Positions 8,742-19,800 of a DNA stretch of 64,000 bases are shown here, in pieces. Both the position numbers and the translations under genes were made by a program. Under the pieces are notes generated by a model. It did not search any database. It was not told the origin of the DNA and worked only from the letters and a program-made list of their open reading frames with translations. Source of the stretch: an uncultured Aquimarina sp. Its GTDB lineage: Bacteria; Bacteroidota; Bacteroidia; Flavobacteriales; Flavobacteriaceae. Position 1 is the stretch's first letter. Each line of letters begins with the position of its first letter. Location of the stretch: the NCBI GenBank assembly GCA_947496705.1, contig CANMDW010000003.1, forward strand, positions 124,001 through 188,000, in the 5' to 3' direction.

Positions 8742-9227
8742 ATGATTATTCAACTAAAAAAAGGAATTTCAAAACCAAGTATCCTTACCTGCATCCGAAC
8801 TGATCAAACCAGAACCTGGTCAAAATTACATCAAGGTACAGAAACTCATGATTTGGCCCATTATGCAGTCGAAAAAGTAATGGGATATACTACAGCTTTT
8901 TATGGAATTCTTAATGAAGGATTTAACATAACGGATTTTGAGCTTCCGAAAGATAAACGTCCAGAACCTCTTCAACCCAAAAACCTTCATGTCACTGCTA
9001 TTCAAACTGAACATATCGTAAACTTATTGCAGGTTGAATTTTTGAATTCTGGAGAAAATTCAAATTTTATAAGCTCTTTGAAAGATATTCTTATAGAGCA
9101 TAATATCCCTTTTCCGGATGATTTTGATAGTAACAAGTTAGATCAAATTAGGCAGTTGTACTCAGAATTATTATTCAAATGGGGTTCGCTTGGTGATGGT
9201 GAACAATTAGAACTACGTTTATTCTGA
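8742..9227 (+). CDS. hypothetical protein, 161 aa
   Basis: I do not recognise this family. The protein is soluble, without signal peptide or membrane segments. The N-terminal half (MIIQLKKGISKPSILTCIRT, then HDLAHYAVEKVMGYTTAFYG) has an H-x-x-A-H pattern. The C-terminal half is helical and acidic. It starts 19 bases after the oxidoreductase gene on the same strand and may be read through from it. It ends 21 bases before the converging esterase gene. Confidence 0.65.
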   Translation: MIIQLKKGISKPSILTCIRTDQTRTWSKLHQGTETHDLAHYAVEKVMGYTTAFYGILNEGFNITDFELPKDKRPEPLQPKNLHVTAIQTEHIVNLLQVEFLNSGENSNFISSLKDILIEHNIPFPDDFDSNKLDQIRQLYSELLFKWGSLGDGEQLELRLF

Positions 9228-9248
9228 AAAATTCATGAATCAATATTA

Positions 9249-9926
9249 TTAATTTCTGGATTGACTTAATAGCCAATCATAAAACGATGAATCTGAAAGA
9301 ATACCTGGCCATATTCCATGGCCTTTGCCTTCCATGGATATTAATTCGGCAGTTTTGGCTCCACATTCTTTGAGTGTTTTGATCATTTTTTTGCTGTTCT
9401 CATAACCATAATCTGCGGTACCATGATAAACACGTATGGGCAGGTCTTTTACCTCACATAATCCCGAAGTTGAACCTCCTGCCGGGGCCATAGGAGCAGC
9501 GGCAGCAAGTAATGTATTTATCTTTTTAAGATTCGCCCATGTTCCTGCACCTCCCATACTATACCCGATTAGATAGATTCTATTTTTATCAATAGACACT
9601 TCATCTTTAGCTTGATTTAATATTCCTTCTAAATCTACACCAGACCATGAACACCCTGTAGTACAAGAAGGAGCAATCACAATAAACGGAAATTCTAATC
9701 CCGTTTTAGCAGCATATTTTGTAGGGTGGTGTTTGATATTCGAACGATCTCCCCCATGAAGGAAAATAATAGTAGGATATGTCTTCTCTTTAGTATAACC
9801 ATCTGGTGTGGTAATAATATAAGGAGTTTCTTTATAGCTTTTTTGTGCTGCATTTTTAAGGCCTTGTGAGTAGGTTGTTATGCCAAAGATCAAAAAGAAA
9901 GTAAATGTTATATGTTTGGTTTTCAT
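9249..9926 (-). CDS. secreted alpha/beta-hydrolase (esterase/depolymerase-like)
   Basis: A 225-residue protein with a signal peptide (MKTKHITFTFFLIFGITTYS) and an alpha/beta-hydrolase fold of the PHB-depolymerase/phospholipase type. The nucleophile elbow is GYSMGGAGTW, the oxyanion region IIFLHGGDRS, the acid lies in VYHGTADYGYENS and the histidine in GKGHGIWPG, so the Ser-Asp-His triad is complete. CTTGCSW may hold a disulfide, which fits export. The substrate is unknown; there is no sorting domain, so the periplasm is most likely. It converges with the orphan gene upstream and is not in an operon. Confidence 0.85.
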   Translation of the reverse strand: MKTKHITFTFFLIFGITTYSQGLKNAAQKSYKETPYIITTPDGYTKEKTYPTIIFLHGGDRSNIKHHPTKYAAKTGLEFPFIVIAPSCTTGCSWSGVDLEGILNQAKDEVSIDKNRIYLIGYSMGGAGTWANLKKINTLLAAAAPMAPAGGSTSGLCEVKDLPIRVYHGTADYGYENSKKMIKTLKECGAKTAELISMEGKGHGIWPGILSDSSFYDWLLSQSRN

Positions 9927-10019
9927 TTCAGTATAAATTTCTATGTAACTAAAAATATACTTTTGAATTAGAAATCTACGCCATTTTTGAAATAATTAAC
10001 TTAACTTAGTTATACTTAT

Positions 10020-10045
10020 AAACCACTCTAAAGATAGAGTGGTTT
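10020..10045 (-). terminator. hairpin downstream of lipoprotein operon A
   Basis: AAACCACTCTA and TAGAGTGGTTT form a perfect 11-base stem with a 4-base loop. It lies about 80 bases after the stop of the lipoprotein gene and just ahead of the esterase promoter region, where it would end cassette A transcripts. No clear T-run follows. Confidence 0.5.
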
Positions 10046-10126
10046 GCATATACAAATCTATTACGACCCCTTACCTTCGTAATATTATTTTACCAAATAT
10101 TAATTTGATTATACTCTAGTTTAGAA

Positions 10127-10819
10127 CTACTCTGTTCTAAAATTCCATACCTGACCGATGGTAGCACTTTGATGATTGTCTTTGACCACTACTCGCCAAT
10201 AATAAACTGTATCTGGCGATGCCGATACATCTAATGTTGATGCATCGATATTTTCAGAAAATAAGATCGGCGGATTGGTATTTCCGAAATATACATCATA
10301 CAATAAAGCATCACCGTCTGCATCTGTAGCATCCCATTCTAAAGCAATCATTGTTCCTGATACTCTTTCTCCTAAAGATGGACTAATCAATCCTGGAGTC
10401 GAAGGTATCGTATTTATTCCCGCATCGGGCTCTGTAAAGAAACTTTGCGCAGGAGAATATTTACTCTCATTACCCTCACTATCTCTTGCCTTTACTCGCC
10501 AATAATAGGTAGTACCTTTTTCTAACGTAAATGCACGAAGTGTTTCTGAAGTTACTGCGGTAAATAATACCGTAGCAAACTCACTATCTGTTGCTATATC
10601 GATTACATAACTTACAGTATCACCATCGGTATCGGTAGAGACATTCCAATCAAATTCTAAATTGAAATTGGTACACACCAAATTATTGGTAGGATAAATC
10701 AAACTGGGTATTGATGGATCTAGATTTGATAGGTCTATCTGTGGTCCATTATCGTCGCTACTGCAGGAAAACAGAAATAACGCAATTACTATTGTGATAT
10801 ATTGAGCTAGATTTTTCAT
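10127..10819 (-). CDS. surface lipoprotein with two fibronectin-like domains (cassette A)
   Basis: A 230-residue lipoprotein: the leader MKNLAQYITIVIALFLFSCS has the lipobox cysteine, followed by SDDNGP, an acidic stretch typical of Bacteroidetes lipoproteins exported to the cell surface. Two domains of about 90 residues follow, each with a fibronectin type III-like strand pattern and the motif Y-Y-W-R-V (TYYWRVKARDSEGNESKYSP; VYYWRVVVKDNHQSATIGQV). Its ATG overlaps the stop of the giant LRR gene (ATGA), indicating translational coupling. It is clearly paralogous to 22114-22803. A binding or anchoring role for the co-encoded repeat protein is inferred. Confidence 0.85.
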   Translation of the reverse strand: MKNLAQYITIVIALFLFSCSSDDNGPQIDLSNLDPSIPSLIYPTNNLVCTNFNLEFDWNVSTDTDGDTVSYVIDIATDSEFATVLFTAVTSETLRAFTLEKGTTYYWRVKARDSEGNESKYSPAQSFFTEPDAGINTIPSTPGLISPSLGERVSGTMIALEWDATDADGDALLYDVYFGNTNPPILFSENIDASTLDVSASPDTVYYWRVVVKDNHQSATIGQVWNFRTE

Positions 10820-13800
10820 TGTTTTACAATTTTAAATGTTCTTGGGGTAGCTGCATTAATACGTACAAAATAGATTCCTGCAGATAGGCTTTCCATAGGT
10901 AAGCTTACTTTTCCACCATTGGTATTATATACTTTTGATGAAACTAAAACACCTAATGCATTATGGATCTCAACTGCAATCGTTTTACTTCCTGCATTTG
11001 GGATTGTAAGCTCAACATTTGCTCGTGTAGGGTTTGGATATGCTGTGATATCATCAAACAAGTCTACTTTGGTCGATAATTTTCCTTCACAAGCAAGACT
11101 AGAGAACACATTAATGGTGTCTCCGTTCTTCACCTCTACAGAAAAACTATTGCTATTATATGCTGCCACGACCTCATCGTTGATCATCACCGTATAGGGT
11201 GCTGTACCAGAATCGATGGCTACATAAACTTTGTTGGTAGCACTATCGGTATTTAGAACTGTTTTACCTGCTAAGGTAGCTGCCTCTTCGATCACCACTT
11301 CAAAACATTGTTCACAATTGGTAAAACCTGCAATAGCAATACATATTGGATAGGTTCCAGGCGATAAATCACCTACCTCTAAAGGTGATGTAAAACTATA
11401 GTTCTCCCCATTTATCGTAGTCACATAATCTAAGTCCGTAGTTGCATTGATAGTGATCATTCCATTATCCTTGTCCACACAAGTCTCACTTGAGGTTGTA
11501 ATGGTAAAGTTATCGGCAGGTAAACTTACGATAGGACAGTTATTGATCACATTTACAGTTCTTGTTACTTCAACAGCTGCATTATTAGATGCATCACTAG
11601 CATTGTAGCGAATGGTATAACTCCCAACAACATCTATAAAATCGGAAGTGTCTATCACTATAGTGCTTCCATCATCTGTACTGGCACCTAATTCTGTATA
11701 TCCATCACCCAATTCTATAATTTGTGGGGTTGACCCTGTTAATGTAATCACAGGAACTGTTGTATCTACCACATTTACTGTTCTTGTTACTTCTGTAGCA
11801 GCATTACCCGATGCATCCGTTGCGTTATATGTAATTGTATAATTTCCTATAGCATCTACAAAACCTGTAGCATCTATTACTATATCACTTCCATCATCGA
11901 TGGTGGCACCTAACTCTGTATACCCAGCTCCTAATTCTATGGTTTGCGGATTATCTCCTAGTAGGGTAATCACTGGAGCGGTAGTATCTACTACATTAAC
12001 CGTTCTTGTTACTTCTACTGCAAGATTGCCCGAAGCATCAGTTGCATTATACGTAATTGTATAATCTCCTACGGCATCCATAAAATCCAAAGAATTGATG
12101 GTAACCTCTGTAATTCCATCATCTACAATAGCACCAAGTTCTGTATACCCAGATCCTAACTCTATGGTTTGTGGATTATCACCAATTAACGTAATCACTG
12201 GCGGCACACAATCTTCACTAAAACTGGCGGTATCATCTTTTTCCCAACCTGCCAAATAAGCTGCAGAAGAGTCATCTACTTGAATACATGCCAAGTTAGG
12301 GTTGTAAAGAACAAAAAAATCAGTCATCAAATTATTGTTCCCGTTTCTAACATCTAAAGATTCTAATAAATTCTGGTGAACAACAAGTTCTTCAAGCTGT
12401 GTGCAAGATGTAACATCTAATATTGTAAGTAGATTTTTACCTGTACTAAGTTTCTTTAAATTAGGGTTATTATCAACTAATAAACTTGTCAAGTTATTAG
12501 AACGCAGATACACTTCTTCTAAAGCTGTATAATTCGTTAAGTTTAGAGTAGCAAGGTTATTTTCTGCGGCATTCAAAACTTTTAGATTAACATTACTACT
12601 TAGATCTAATGTTGCTATATCATTATAATCGCAATTAAAAGATTCTAAAGCTATAAAAGCTTCTATTCCCGTAAGATTAGCTACATTCTGGCTTTCAATA
12701 TTTAAGGTGATAACCGTTTCTATTTTTGAGGTCGCTACTTGATTGTCATTAGCAATACCGTTACCCATACTTGTAGCATCTCCTATTGAAACCATATTAC
12801 CGTTGGCATCATGCGTTTCTAAATAGTTTTCGAAATTGGTATCAGCAATATAAGTGAGTTCACAATACAACGCATAATTAGCTGTGGCATCTTTATGCCA
12901 TATAGCAGCATCTGGATTTCCATCATCTACTTCAATACAAGTTAGATCTGGATTTCCTAATGCATCGAACCATGTAAAATTAGCATTGTTACCATTAGCA
13001 ACATTTAAAGAAGTTAATCCATTATTTGCAATTCTTAATTGTAATATACTTGGGTAAGCGGATATATCTAATGTTGTAAATTGGTTATCATTAAGGTTTA
13101 ATACTCTTAATAATGGATTGTTAGAAATATCAACAGTACTAATACCTGTATTAGAAACGTCTAGTGTAGTTAAATTAGCAAGTGCAGATACGTCTACTGG
13201 TCCTAAATTATCATTATCACTGATATATACTTTATCTAATAATGTATTGTTACTTAAATCTAAACTTGTTAAACTATTATTCTGTAAACCAAGTGTTGTT
13301 AACTTTGTGTTTTTACTTAAATCAATACTTGTAAGATTTGGGTTATTACGACACACTAAATACCACATTTCTTTGAAGTCTTCTATACCTGTCATGTTTT
13401 CAACAGTTTTATTTTGAAAAATGATTCCTTCAGACACTTCTACTAATGCAGTATATACATAATCATCATTGGCAATCCCGTTACCGTAACCATTGTTTTC
13501 TAAAAAGTCTTCAAAAACATCATCGGGCACATAGGTTAATCTGCAATACTCTGCAAAATTGGCTGTAGCATCTTTATCCCACCTTGTTAAATAACTAGCC
13601 GACGGATCATCTACTCTAATACAAGTTAGGTTAGTGTTACCTGTTGCATATACTTCATCTATACCACTTGTATTTCCATTTTTAAAATTTAAATAGGTCA
13701 AATCGGTATTGTTTTGACATTCTACATACTCTACATCAGGACTGTTACCAAAATCTAATTTGGTTATAGATGTATTGTTGGTGTATACTTCAATAAGCTT

Positions 13801-16692
13801 TTCATTATTAGTTAAATCCAAAGATGTTAATGACGTATTATTATCAACCCCTATATCTTGAAGGTTGGTATTACTAGACACATCTAAAGAAGTAAGCGTT
13901 GGTGTATCTTCGATAAATAAATCTGTAAGATTAGTAAGGGTACTAACATCGATTGTAGTAAATTGATTTTTACCACAATTTAAGTTTTCTAAGAGTGTAT
14001 TGTTAGTAACATCTATACTAGACAAAGAGTTATCTTTACAAAACAATCTTGTTAAGCTCGTATTCGTAGTTATATCTAGTGTTGTTAATGAGTTTTCTCT
14101 TACTCTTAAATCCACAAGTGCCGTATTAGTACTTATATCTATACTGTTAAAATTATTTTTATCTAAGTTTAATGTTTTCAATGCCAAATTAGAACTCAAA
14201 TCTATAACCATTAAATTATTTTCTCTGGCTCTTACTATTTCCAGCGAAGTTAATCCTGAAATGTTGATACTGGTAAGTCCCATGGTAGCGCAATTCACTT
14301 CAATTAGATTACTATTTGCTGTTAGATCTAAACTTGAGGCGGTATTTCTGTATACAAATAGTGTTTCTAGACTTGCAAAGCCCTCTAAACCTGTAAAATC
14401 TGTAATCCCCTGATCAGAAATATTTAAATAGGTTATATTTTGAATTTGCTCAGTCCCTACATAATCATCGTTGGCTATTCCATTACCCAGACTTGTTGGG
14501 TCACCAACAGGCACAACTCCACCTATTGAATTATGTGTTTCAAGATATGCTTCAAAATTATCATCGGGCACACGCGTTTGCACGCAAAATGTATTGTATA
14601 CAGTTTGTACATCTTTATCGGCTAAATTAGCATTTGCATATGCAGGATCATCAACTGCAACGCAAGTAAGGTTGGGGTTATTGGTGATGTCAAAATCTCT
14701 AGTATCAAAACCTGTATTGTTACCATTTCTAAGGTTGAGATACGTTAATTGATTTGAATAGAGCGATACATCTTCAATAACCGGATTATTTGAAAGATCC
14801 AGACTAGTGATTTGATTATATTCTGCATATAGCTCAACTAGTTTTACATTATTGTTTACATCTAAACTTGTGAGTAAGTTCTCATAAACTTGTAACTCTT
14901 CTAATAATGGATTTTGAGAAACGTCTAAGCTTGTTAATTCGTTGTCAACACAATCTAAATCAGCTAATAATGGAAGATTAGTTACATCCAAACTTGCTAA
15001 ATTATTTTCATAACACGTTAATTTTTCTAGTTTTGTGTTTTGAGAAACATCTAAACTTGTAAGCTGATTAGCTGCACAATTTAAAGACGTCAACTCTGTA
15101 TTTTGAGAGATATCTAATGTAGTAAGCTCATTTCTATAGACATCTATTCTATCTAAAGCAATATTATTGGTAACATCTAAGGCAGTAATGTTATTTCTAA
15201 AACATTGAATCAAAGTCAAAGCAACATTCTGAGAAATATCTAAACTAGTTAAACTATTATTATAACAATTTAATATTTGTAAAGCTGTATTTTGAGATAC
15301 ATTTAATGAACTCAATAAATTATCATTACACCTCAACGTTTCTAACAATGTGTTTTGTGAAAAATCTAAACTGGTCATACTATTATCTGCACAATTTAAC
15401 TCTTGTAATCCAATGAAACCTTCAATACCTGTTATATCAGAAATACTCAAATTAGATATATCTAAATCTGCAACACTCGCTATTCTTGAGGTAGTGACAT
15501 AATTATCATTGGCGACACCATTACCCATACTAGATGCATCACCTACAGCAACAACATTGCCATTTGCATCGTGGGTTTCTAAGTGGTTTTCAAAATTATC
15601 ATCAGGTACGTGGGTTCCACAATCTTCACTAAACGAAGTTCCCGGATCAACATTCCAAAGTGCTAAGCTTGATAGGGCACTGTCATCTACATTGATACAG
15701 GTAAGGTTGTAATTAGCGATAGCACTAAAACTTTGTACAAAACCATTCATCCCATTTCTGAAATCAAAATAAGTCAGATCATTATCATCAACATCTACCC
15801 TTAATAAATTTATATTCGCGGTTAAGTTCAGACTGGTGATTGGATTGGATTCTGTGGTTAATTCTATCAATGTAGTATTTGCAGAAAGATCCAAAGAAGT
15901 GATATTATTTTGTGAACAATTTAGTACTTCCAAACTCTCAAAAGCTGCAAGACCTTCTAAATTATTGATATTTTGGTTAGACACATCTAATGAGATTAGG
16001 TCTTTAATTCTTACGGTATATACTTGATCGTCATTGGCAATGCCATTTCCCATATTATTAGCCTCCAAAAAGGCTTCAAAATTATCATCAGGGATATTAC
16101 TTACCTCACAATTTTCATCAAAAGAAGTGTTGGAGTCTACGTCCCACAGTACTAAACTAGATAAATTTTCATCGTCAATAGCAATACAAAAAAGCTGATA
16201 ATTAGCAATAGCTCTAAAACTTTGTATAAAACCGTTCATACCGTTTCTGAAATCAAACGATATCAAATCATTATCAGCTACATCGACTCTTAGCAAGTTT
16301 ATGTTCGTAGTTAAATCCAAATGAACAAGATCATTTGAAACCATGTACAATTCAGTTAGCGCAAGGTTTGCAGAAAGGTCAATCGAGGAAACACTATTGC
16401 TATTCGCATTTAAAATGCTTAAACTTTGAAATGCCTCTATACCTGTGAGATCATTAATATTTAGGTTAGAAATGTCTAATGCAGTAACCGAAGAAATATT
16501 GGATATAGTTACATAATTATCATTAGCAATACCATTACCCATACTAGTTACATTTCCTACAGCCACAACATTCCCATCTGCATCATGTGTTTCGAGATAG
16601 TTTTCAAAATTATCATCGGGTACATAGGTTTCCTGAGAAAATGTAAAAAAACCAAACAACAAGAAAAGCGATAAGAGTAATTTTTTTATCAT
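10816..16692 (-). CDS. giant leucine-rich-repeat T9SS-secreted protein (cassette A)
   Basis: A 1958-residue surface or secreted protein. A signal peptide (MIKKLLLSLFLLFGFFTFSQ) is followed by six modules starting near residues 24, 198, 361, 706, 1054 and 1280, most opening with a variant of the block V-P-D-D-N-F-E and closing with an NPxLTCIxVDD...W.KD...C block. Inside each module lie 20-22-residue leucine-rich repeats of the form L-x-x-L-x-C/V-x-x-N-x-L-T-S-L-D-V-S-x-N. Near 1497-1717 are three DUF5011 immunoglobulin-like repeats (PVITLLGDNPQTIELGAGYT). The last 80 or so residues are a type A sorting domain (ITAYPNPTRANVELTIP ... GIYFVRI ... FKIVKQ). It is expected to be passed by T9SS and act as an adhesin or ligand-binding scaffold; the ligand is unknown. 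It overlaps the downstream lipoprotein gene. Confidence 0.92.
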   Translation of the reverse strand: MIKKLLLSLFLLFGFFTFSQETYVPDDNFENYLETHDADGNVVAVGNVTSMGNGIANDNYVTISNISSVTALDISNLNINDLTGIEAFQSLSILNANSNSVSSIDLSANLALTELYMVSNDLVHLDLTTNINLLRVDVADNDLISFDFRNGMNGFIQSFRAIANYQLFCIAIDDENLSSLVLWDVDSNTSFDENCEVSNIPDDNFEAFLEANNMGNGIANDDQVYTVRIKDLISLDVSNQNINNLEGLAAFESLEVLNCSQNNITSLDLSANTTLIELTTESNPITSLNLTANINLLRVDVDDNDLTYFDFRNGMNGFVQSFSAIANYNLTCINVDDSALSSLALWNVDPGTSFSEDCGTHVPDDNFENHLETHDANGNVVAVGDASSMGNGVANDNYVTTSRIASVADLDISNLSISDITGIEGFIGLQELNCADNSMTSLDFSQNTLLETLRCNDNLLSSLNVSQNTALQILNCYNNSLTSLDISQNVALTLIQCFRNNITALDVTNNIALDRIDVYRNELTTLDISQNTELTSLNCAANQLTSLDVSQNTKLEKLTCYENNLASLDVTNLPLLADLDCVDNELTSLDVSQNPLLEELQVYENLLTSLDVNNNVKLVELYAEYNQITSLDLSNNPVIEDVSLYSNQLTYLNLRNGNNTGFDTRDFDITNNPNLTCVAVDDPAYANANLADKDVQTVYNTFCVQTRVPDDNFEAYLETHNSIGGVVPVGDPTSLGNGIANDDYVGTEQIQNITYLNISDQGITDFTGLEGFASLETLFVYRNTASSLDLTANSNLIEVNCATMGLTSINISGLTSLEIVRARENNLMVIDLSSNLALKTLNLDKNNFNSIDISTNTALVDLRVRENSLTTLDITTNTSLTRLFCKDNSLSSIDVTNNTLLENLNCGKNQFTTIDVSTLTNLTDLFIEDTPTLTSLDVSSNTNLQDIGVDNNTSLTSLDLTNNEKLIEVYTNNTSITKLDFGNSPDVEYVECQNNTDLTYLNFKNGNTSGIDEVYATGNTNLTCIRVDDPSASYLTRWDKDATANFAEYCRLTYVPDDVFEDFLENNGYGNGIANDDYVYTALVEVSEGIIFQNKTVENMTGIEDFKEMWYLVCRNNPNLTSIDLSKNTKLTTLGLQNNSLTSLDLSNNTLLDKVYISDNDNLGPVDVSALANLTTLDVSNTGISTVDISNNPLLRVLNLNDNQFTTLDISAYPSILQLRIANNGLTSLNVANGNNANFTWFDALGNPDLTCIEVDDGNPDAAIWHKDATANYALYCELTYIADTNFENYLETHDANGNMVSIGDATSMGNGIANDNQVATSKIETVITLNIESQNVANLTGIEAFIALESFNCDYNDIATLDLSSNVNLKVLNAAENNLATLNLTNYTALEEVYLRSNNLTSLLVDNNPNLKKLSTGKNLLTILDVTSCTQLEELVVHQNLLESLDVRNGNNNLMTDFFVLYNPNLACIQVDDSSAAYLAGWEKDDTASFSEDCVPPVITLIGDNPQTIELGSGYTELGAIVDDGITEVTINSLDFMDAVGDYTITYNATDASGNLAVEVTRTVNVVDTTAPVITLLGDNPQTIELGAGYTELGATIDDGSDIVIDATGFVDAIGNYTITYNATDASGNAATEVTRTVNVVDTTVPVITLTGSTPQIIELGDGYTELGASTDDGSTIVIDTSDFIDVVGSYTIRYNASDASNNAAVEVTRTVNVINNCPIVSLPADNFTITTSSETCVDKDNGMITINATTDLDYVTTINGENYSFTSPLEVGDLSPGTYPICIAIAGFTNCEQCFEVVIEEAATLAGKTVLNTDSATNKVYVAIDSGTAPYTVMINDEVVAAYNSNSFSVEVKNGDTINVFSSLACEGKLSTKVDLFDDITAYPNPTRANVELTIPNAGSKTIAVEIHNALGVLVSSKVYNTNGGKVSLPMESLSAGIYFVRINAATPRTFKIVKQ

Positions 16693-16760
16693 ATAAGGGT
16701 TTTTTTAGGTTTAATAAGCAGTTAAGATCTACATCAAACTTGCAAATCTTAAATTTTCTG

Positions 16761-16844
16761 CAATGGTACTATATTTTTTTATTTTAAGATAATATTAACA
16801 ATGCCAAATCCTCATTTTCAAGTAAATATACGTAGGGGTACGTA
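16761..16844 (-). promoter_or_regulatory. promoter and operator region of LRR gene A
   Basis: On the reverse strand TACCATTG (forward 16761-16768) is a -7 element of the TAnnATTG variant used in this locus. Upstream, TGTTAATATTATCTTAAAAT matches the equivalent stretch of the two repeat-gene promoters of cassette B. Further up, TACGTA occurs twice at 16829-16834 and 16839-16844 (10-base period), as it does before LRR gene B. Confidence 0.5.
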
Positions 16845-16869
16845 TTAAGATTACCAAAAATAATTCAGG

Positions 16870-19800
16870 CTATTCGATCATCATTTTTTTAGCGTTAATT
16901 TTTCGACTACCAATATACAGGGTATAAAAATATGTTCCTGAAGCTAATCCCTCACTATTTATATTAAGCTCTCCATCTCCACTTTGTTTAATAGCAACTT
17001 TTGATACTAATTGCCCTATTGAATTGCTAAAAACAATTGAAGCGTTATCTATACCAGCAGGTAAATAATACTTTATAGATGAAGTCCCATTAAACGGATT
17101 AGGAATATTTTGATATAGTATAGGAAGGTTTCCTTTGTTCTCATTTCCTGTATTCTCGCAAGCGCAACTTTCGACAGCTTCTAACCTGGATAATATTTCG
17201 GTCATTTGATTTTGTAACGTTTCAATTTCATTCTGAGCATCTACCAATTCAGTTTCTAAAGAAGAAACCACTGGTGCCAGATCAACAGAGACAGATGTAC
17301 CATTTTCTATTTCAATAGTAAGATTAGTACCGTTTAGGCTAGCCATAGTCAAATTCTGGCTGTCCGAATTTACATATCCGGATAAGTCTATGGTATTCCC
17401 GTTTGAAATGCTTAATATGTTTGAAGATAAGTCCAGCGTTTGGCTATCCGTTCCTGTTCCATCTTGTAATGCAGAAAGATCAACAGCGTTTCCGCCAGAA
17501 ATAGTTAAACTTCCATTAGTTAAGCTTAACGTTTGTGCATCGGTATTGTCCATATACCCAGAAAGATCTACTGTTGTACCATCATTAGTTAAACTCAAGG
17601 TGTTTCCAGATAAATCTAAATCTTGTGCATCGGTGTTATCCAAATAACCTGAAAGATCAACTGTTGAGGCATTGCCCGTAATACTCAAAGTATTTGTTGT
17701 TAGTGATATGGCTTGCTCATCGGTATTATCTAAATATCCCGATAAATCCACCGAAGATGTATCATTAGTTAAGCTAAGTGTATTACTGGATAAACTTAAA
17801 TCCTGATTATCTGTATTATCTAAGTATCCTGATAGATCTACTGTGGCAGCATTACCCGAAATGCTCAACGTATTTGTAGAAAGGGATATGGCTTGCTCAT
17901 CGGTATTATCCAAATATCCAGAAAGATCAACCGTAGAAGTATCATTTGTTAAACTAAGTGTATTGCTAGACAAACTTAAATCCTGATTATCAATTTGGGT
18001 AGACCAAGTTAATGCTCCTGCCCCATCTGTGATCAACACTTGATTAGCGGTACCATCTACAACTGGAAATTCATAAGCACCTGCAATATTTAAACTATTC
18101 GCAATTTGCATTTTTCCTTCTGTATTTATTGCCGCCACAGGTGGAGCACTAGGAGTACCCCATGTCCAACCACTAGCAGTATTTGTACTCATAGAGGTTT
18201 TAATACTTGCTCTTGTAACGGGTCCATAATTATAATTATCGCCAAAGCCATATGAAATTTTATATGTACTACGACCGTAAAACTCTATTCCATTATCTTC
18301 TCCAGGATCAAAACGTATTACATTATCTCCCATATTAAGCATGGTTGTTGCCGTGTGGTCTCCTAAATTATCTGCAATAGCAGCCGACCACTCAGTACCA
18401 TTCCATGTGTATAATAACTTTTCATCAGTATCATATACTAATAAACCAGCTTCTGTTTCACGAATACCATTAGATGATGGCCGATCTGGAAAAGCGGGTT
18501 CTAATCCTATACGTTGGGCTGTGGTCATTCTGTTTACTAGTAAACCTTTATTGGTTCCTGTTAGATCTAATGTTGCATATTCGTTAGGAGCTACCGTACC
18601 TATTCCCACACTTAGTGGATTAGCTGTTCCCCCAAGAATCATGGTGTTATCATTTGCCGCAGTTGCTCCATTACCTATTGCAATGGCATTATTTCCACTT
18701 ACTACAGCATTATATCCTATGGCAATATTTCTTGTAGCATCGGGATCCCCATCGGTATTATCAATAAGATCATTAGAAGCTGCTCCTGCTCCTATTACTA
18801 TAGCACCATTGTTTTGTGCTACTGCGTTGGCACCAATCGCAATGGCTTCGGTATTATCAACATCTACAGATCTACCAATACCAATCGCATTAGATTGTGC
18901 AATATTCGCTTGATACCCGATCCCAACAGAATAATCAGAATTATCAGTAGTACCAAATTGATGTCCCATTCCTATTGCTCCCACTGCATTTTGCATATCT
19001 CCTTGATTACCGATCCCTATGGCATACTGTCCTTCATTATAAGAATAATATCCCATGGTAATTACATCATTTTGAGCAGCAATCGCTTGGGATCCAAAAA
19101 ATGTTGTTCTGTATCTTCTTGTATTTCCACCAAAATACGTATATCCTTCGCCCCCAGTAGTAGTTCTTTGAGCTCTTCCATAGCCTGAAAAAGCTCCATA
19201 ACCAGCATTATCTTCTCCTTCTCGATTAGAAGCTCCAGACAAATACCCCACATATGTATTTCTATTTGCATCTGTGGTATTATTGGTCCTATTATTATCC
19301 CAACCCGCCATAGCACCTATAAATGTATTGAAATCGGCTTCTTCTGTAGCCACTCCTGCCGCAGCTCCTATCATAGTATTATAAATCCCATTACCTATAT
19401 CAACTCCTGCTGAATCACCAATTGCAGTGTTATGATGTCCTTCTCTGATATCTTCAAGAGATACATTCCCTACTCCTGTATTTTTATATCCGGTACCTCC
19501 TCGAAATGAGTCCCCGGCACCGGCTCGATGTCCAACAAAGGTATTTTCATAACCTGTTGTAAAGTCAAACCCGGCATCTTCGCCTACAAATACATTTTCA
19601 TATCCTGTGGTATTCCGTTGTCCTGATTCTTCACCTACAAAAGTATTATCGTATCCTGTAGTATTGTCCTCTCCGGATTCTGTACCAATAAAGGTATTAT
19701 CACTACCATTAAAAGTACTACCAGCACTTTTGTTTGTCAGAGCACCTGCTTCTGAACCAATAAAAACATTATCATCTCCAGTTACATTATTATGTCCAGC

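Noticed and set aside
10919..16027. Several forward frames across the LRR gene A
   Set aside because: Repeat-rich genes of biased composition produce long antisense frames; these have no start context or recognisable domain.
12300..16600. Regular repeats that could suggest a CRISPR array
   Set aside because: The repeats are in frame, degenerate, and encode leucine-rich repeats; there are no unique spacers of constant length and no cas genes.
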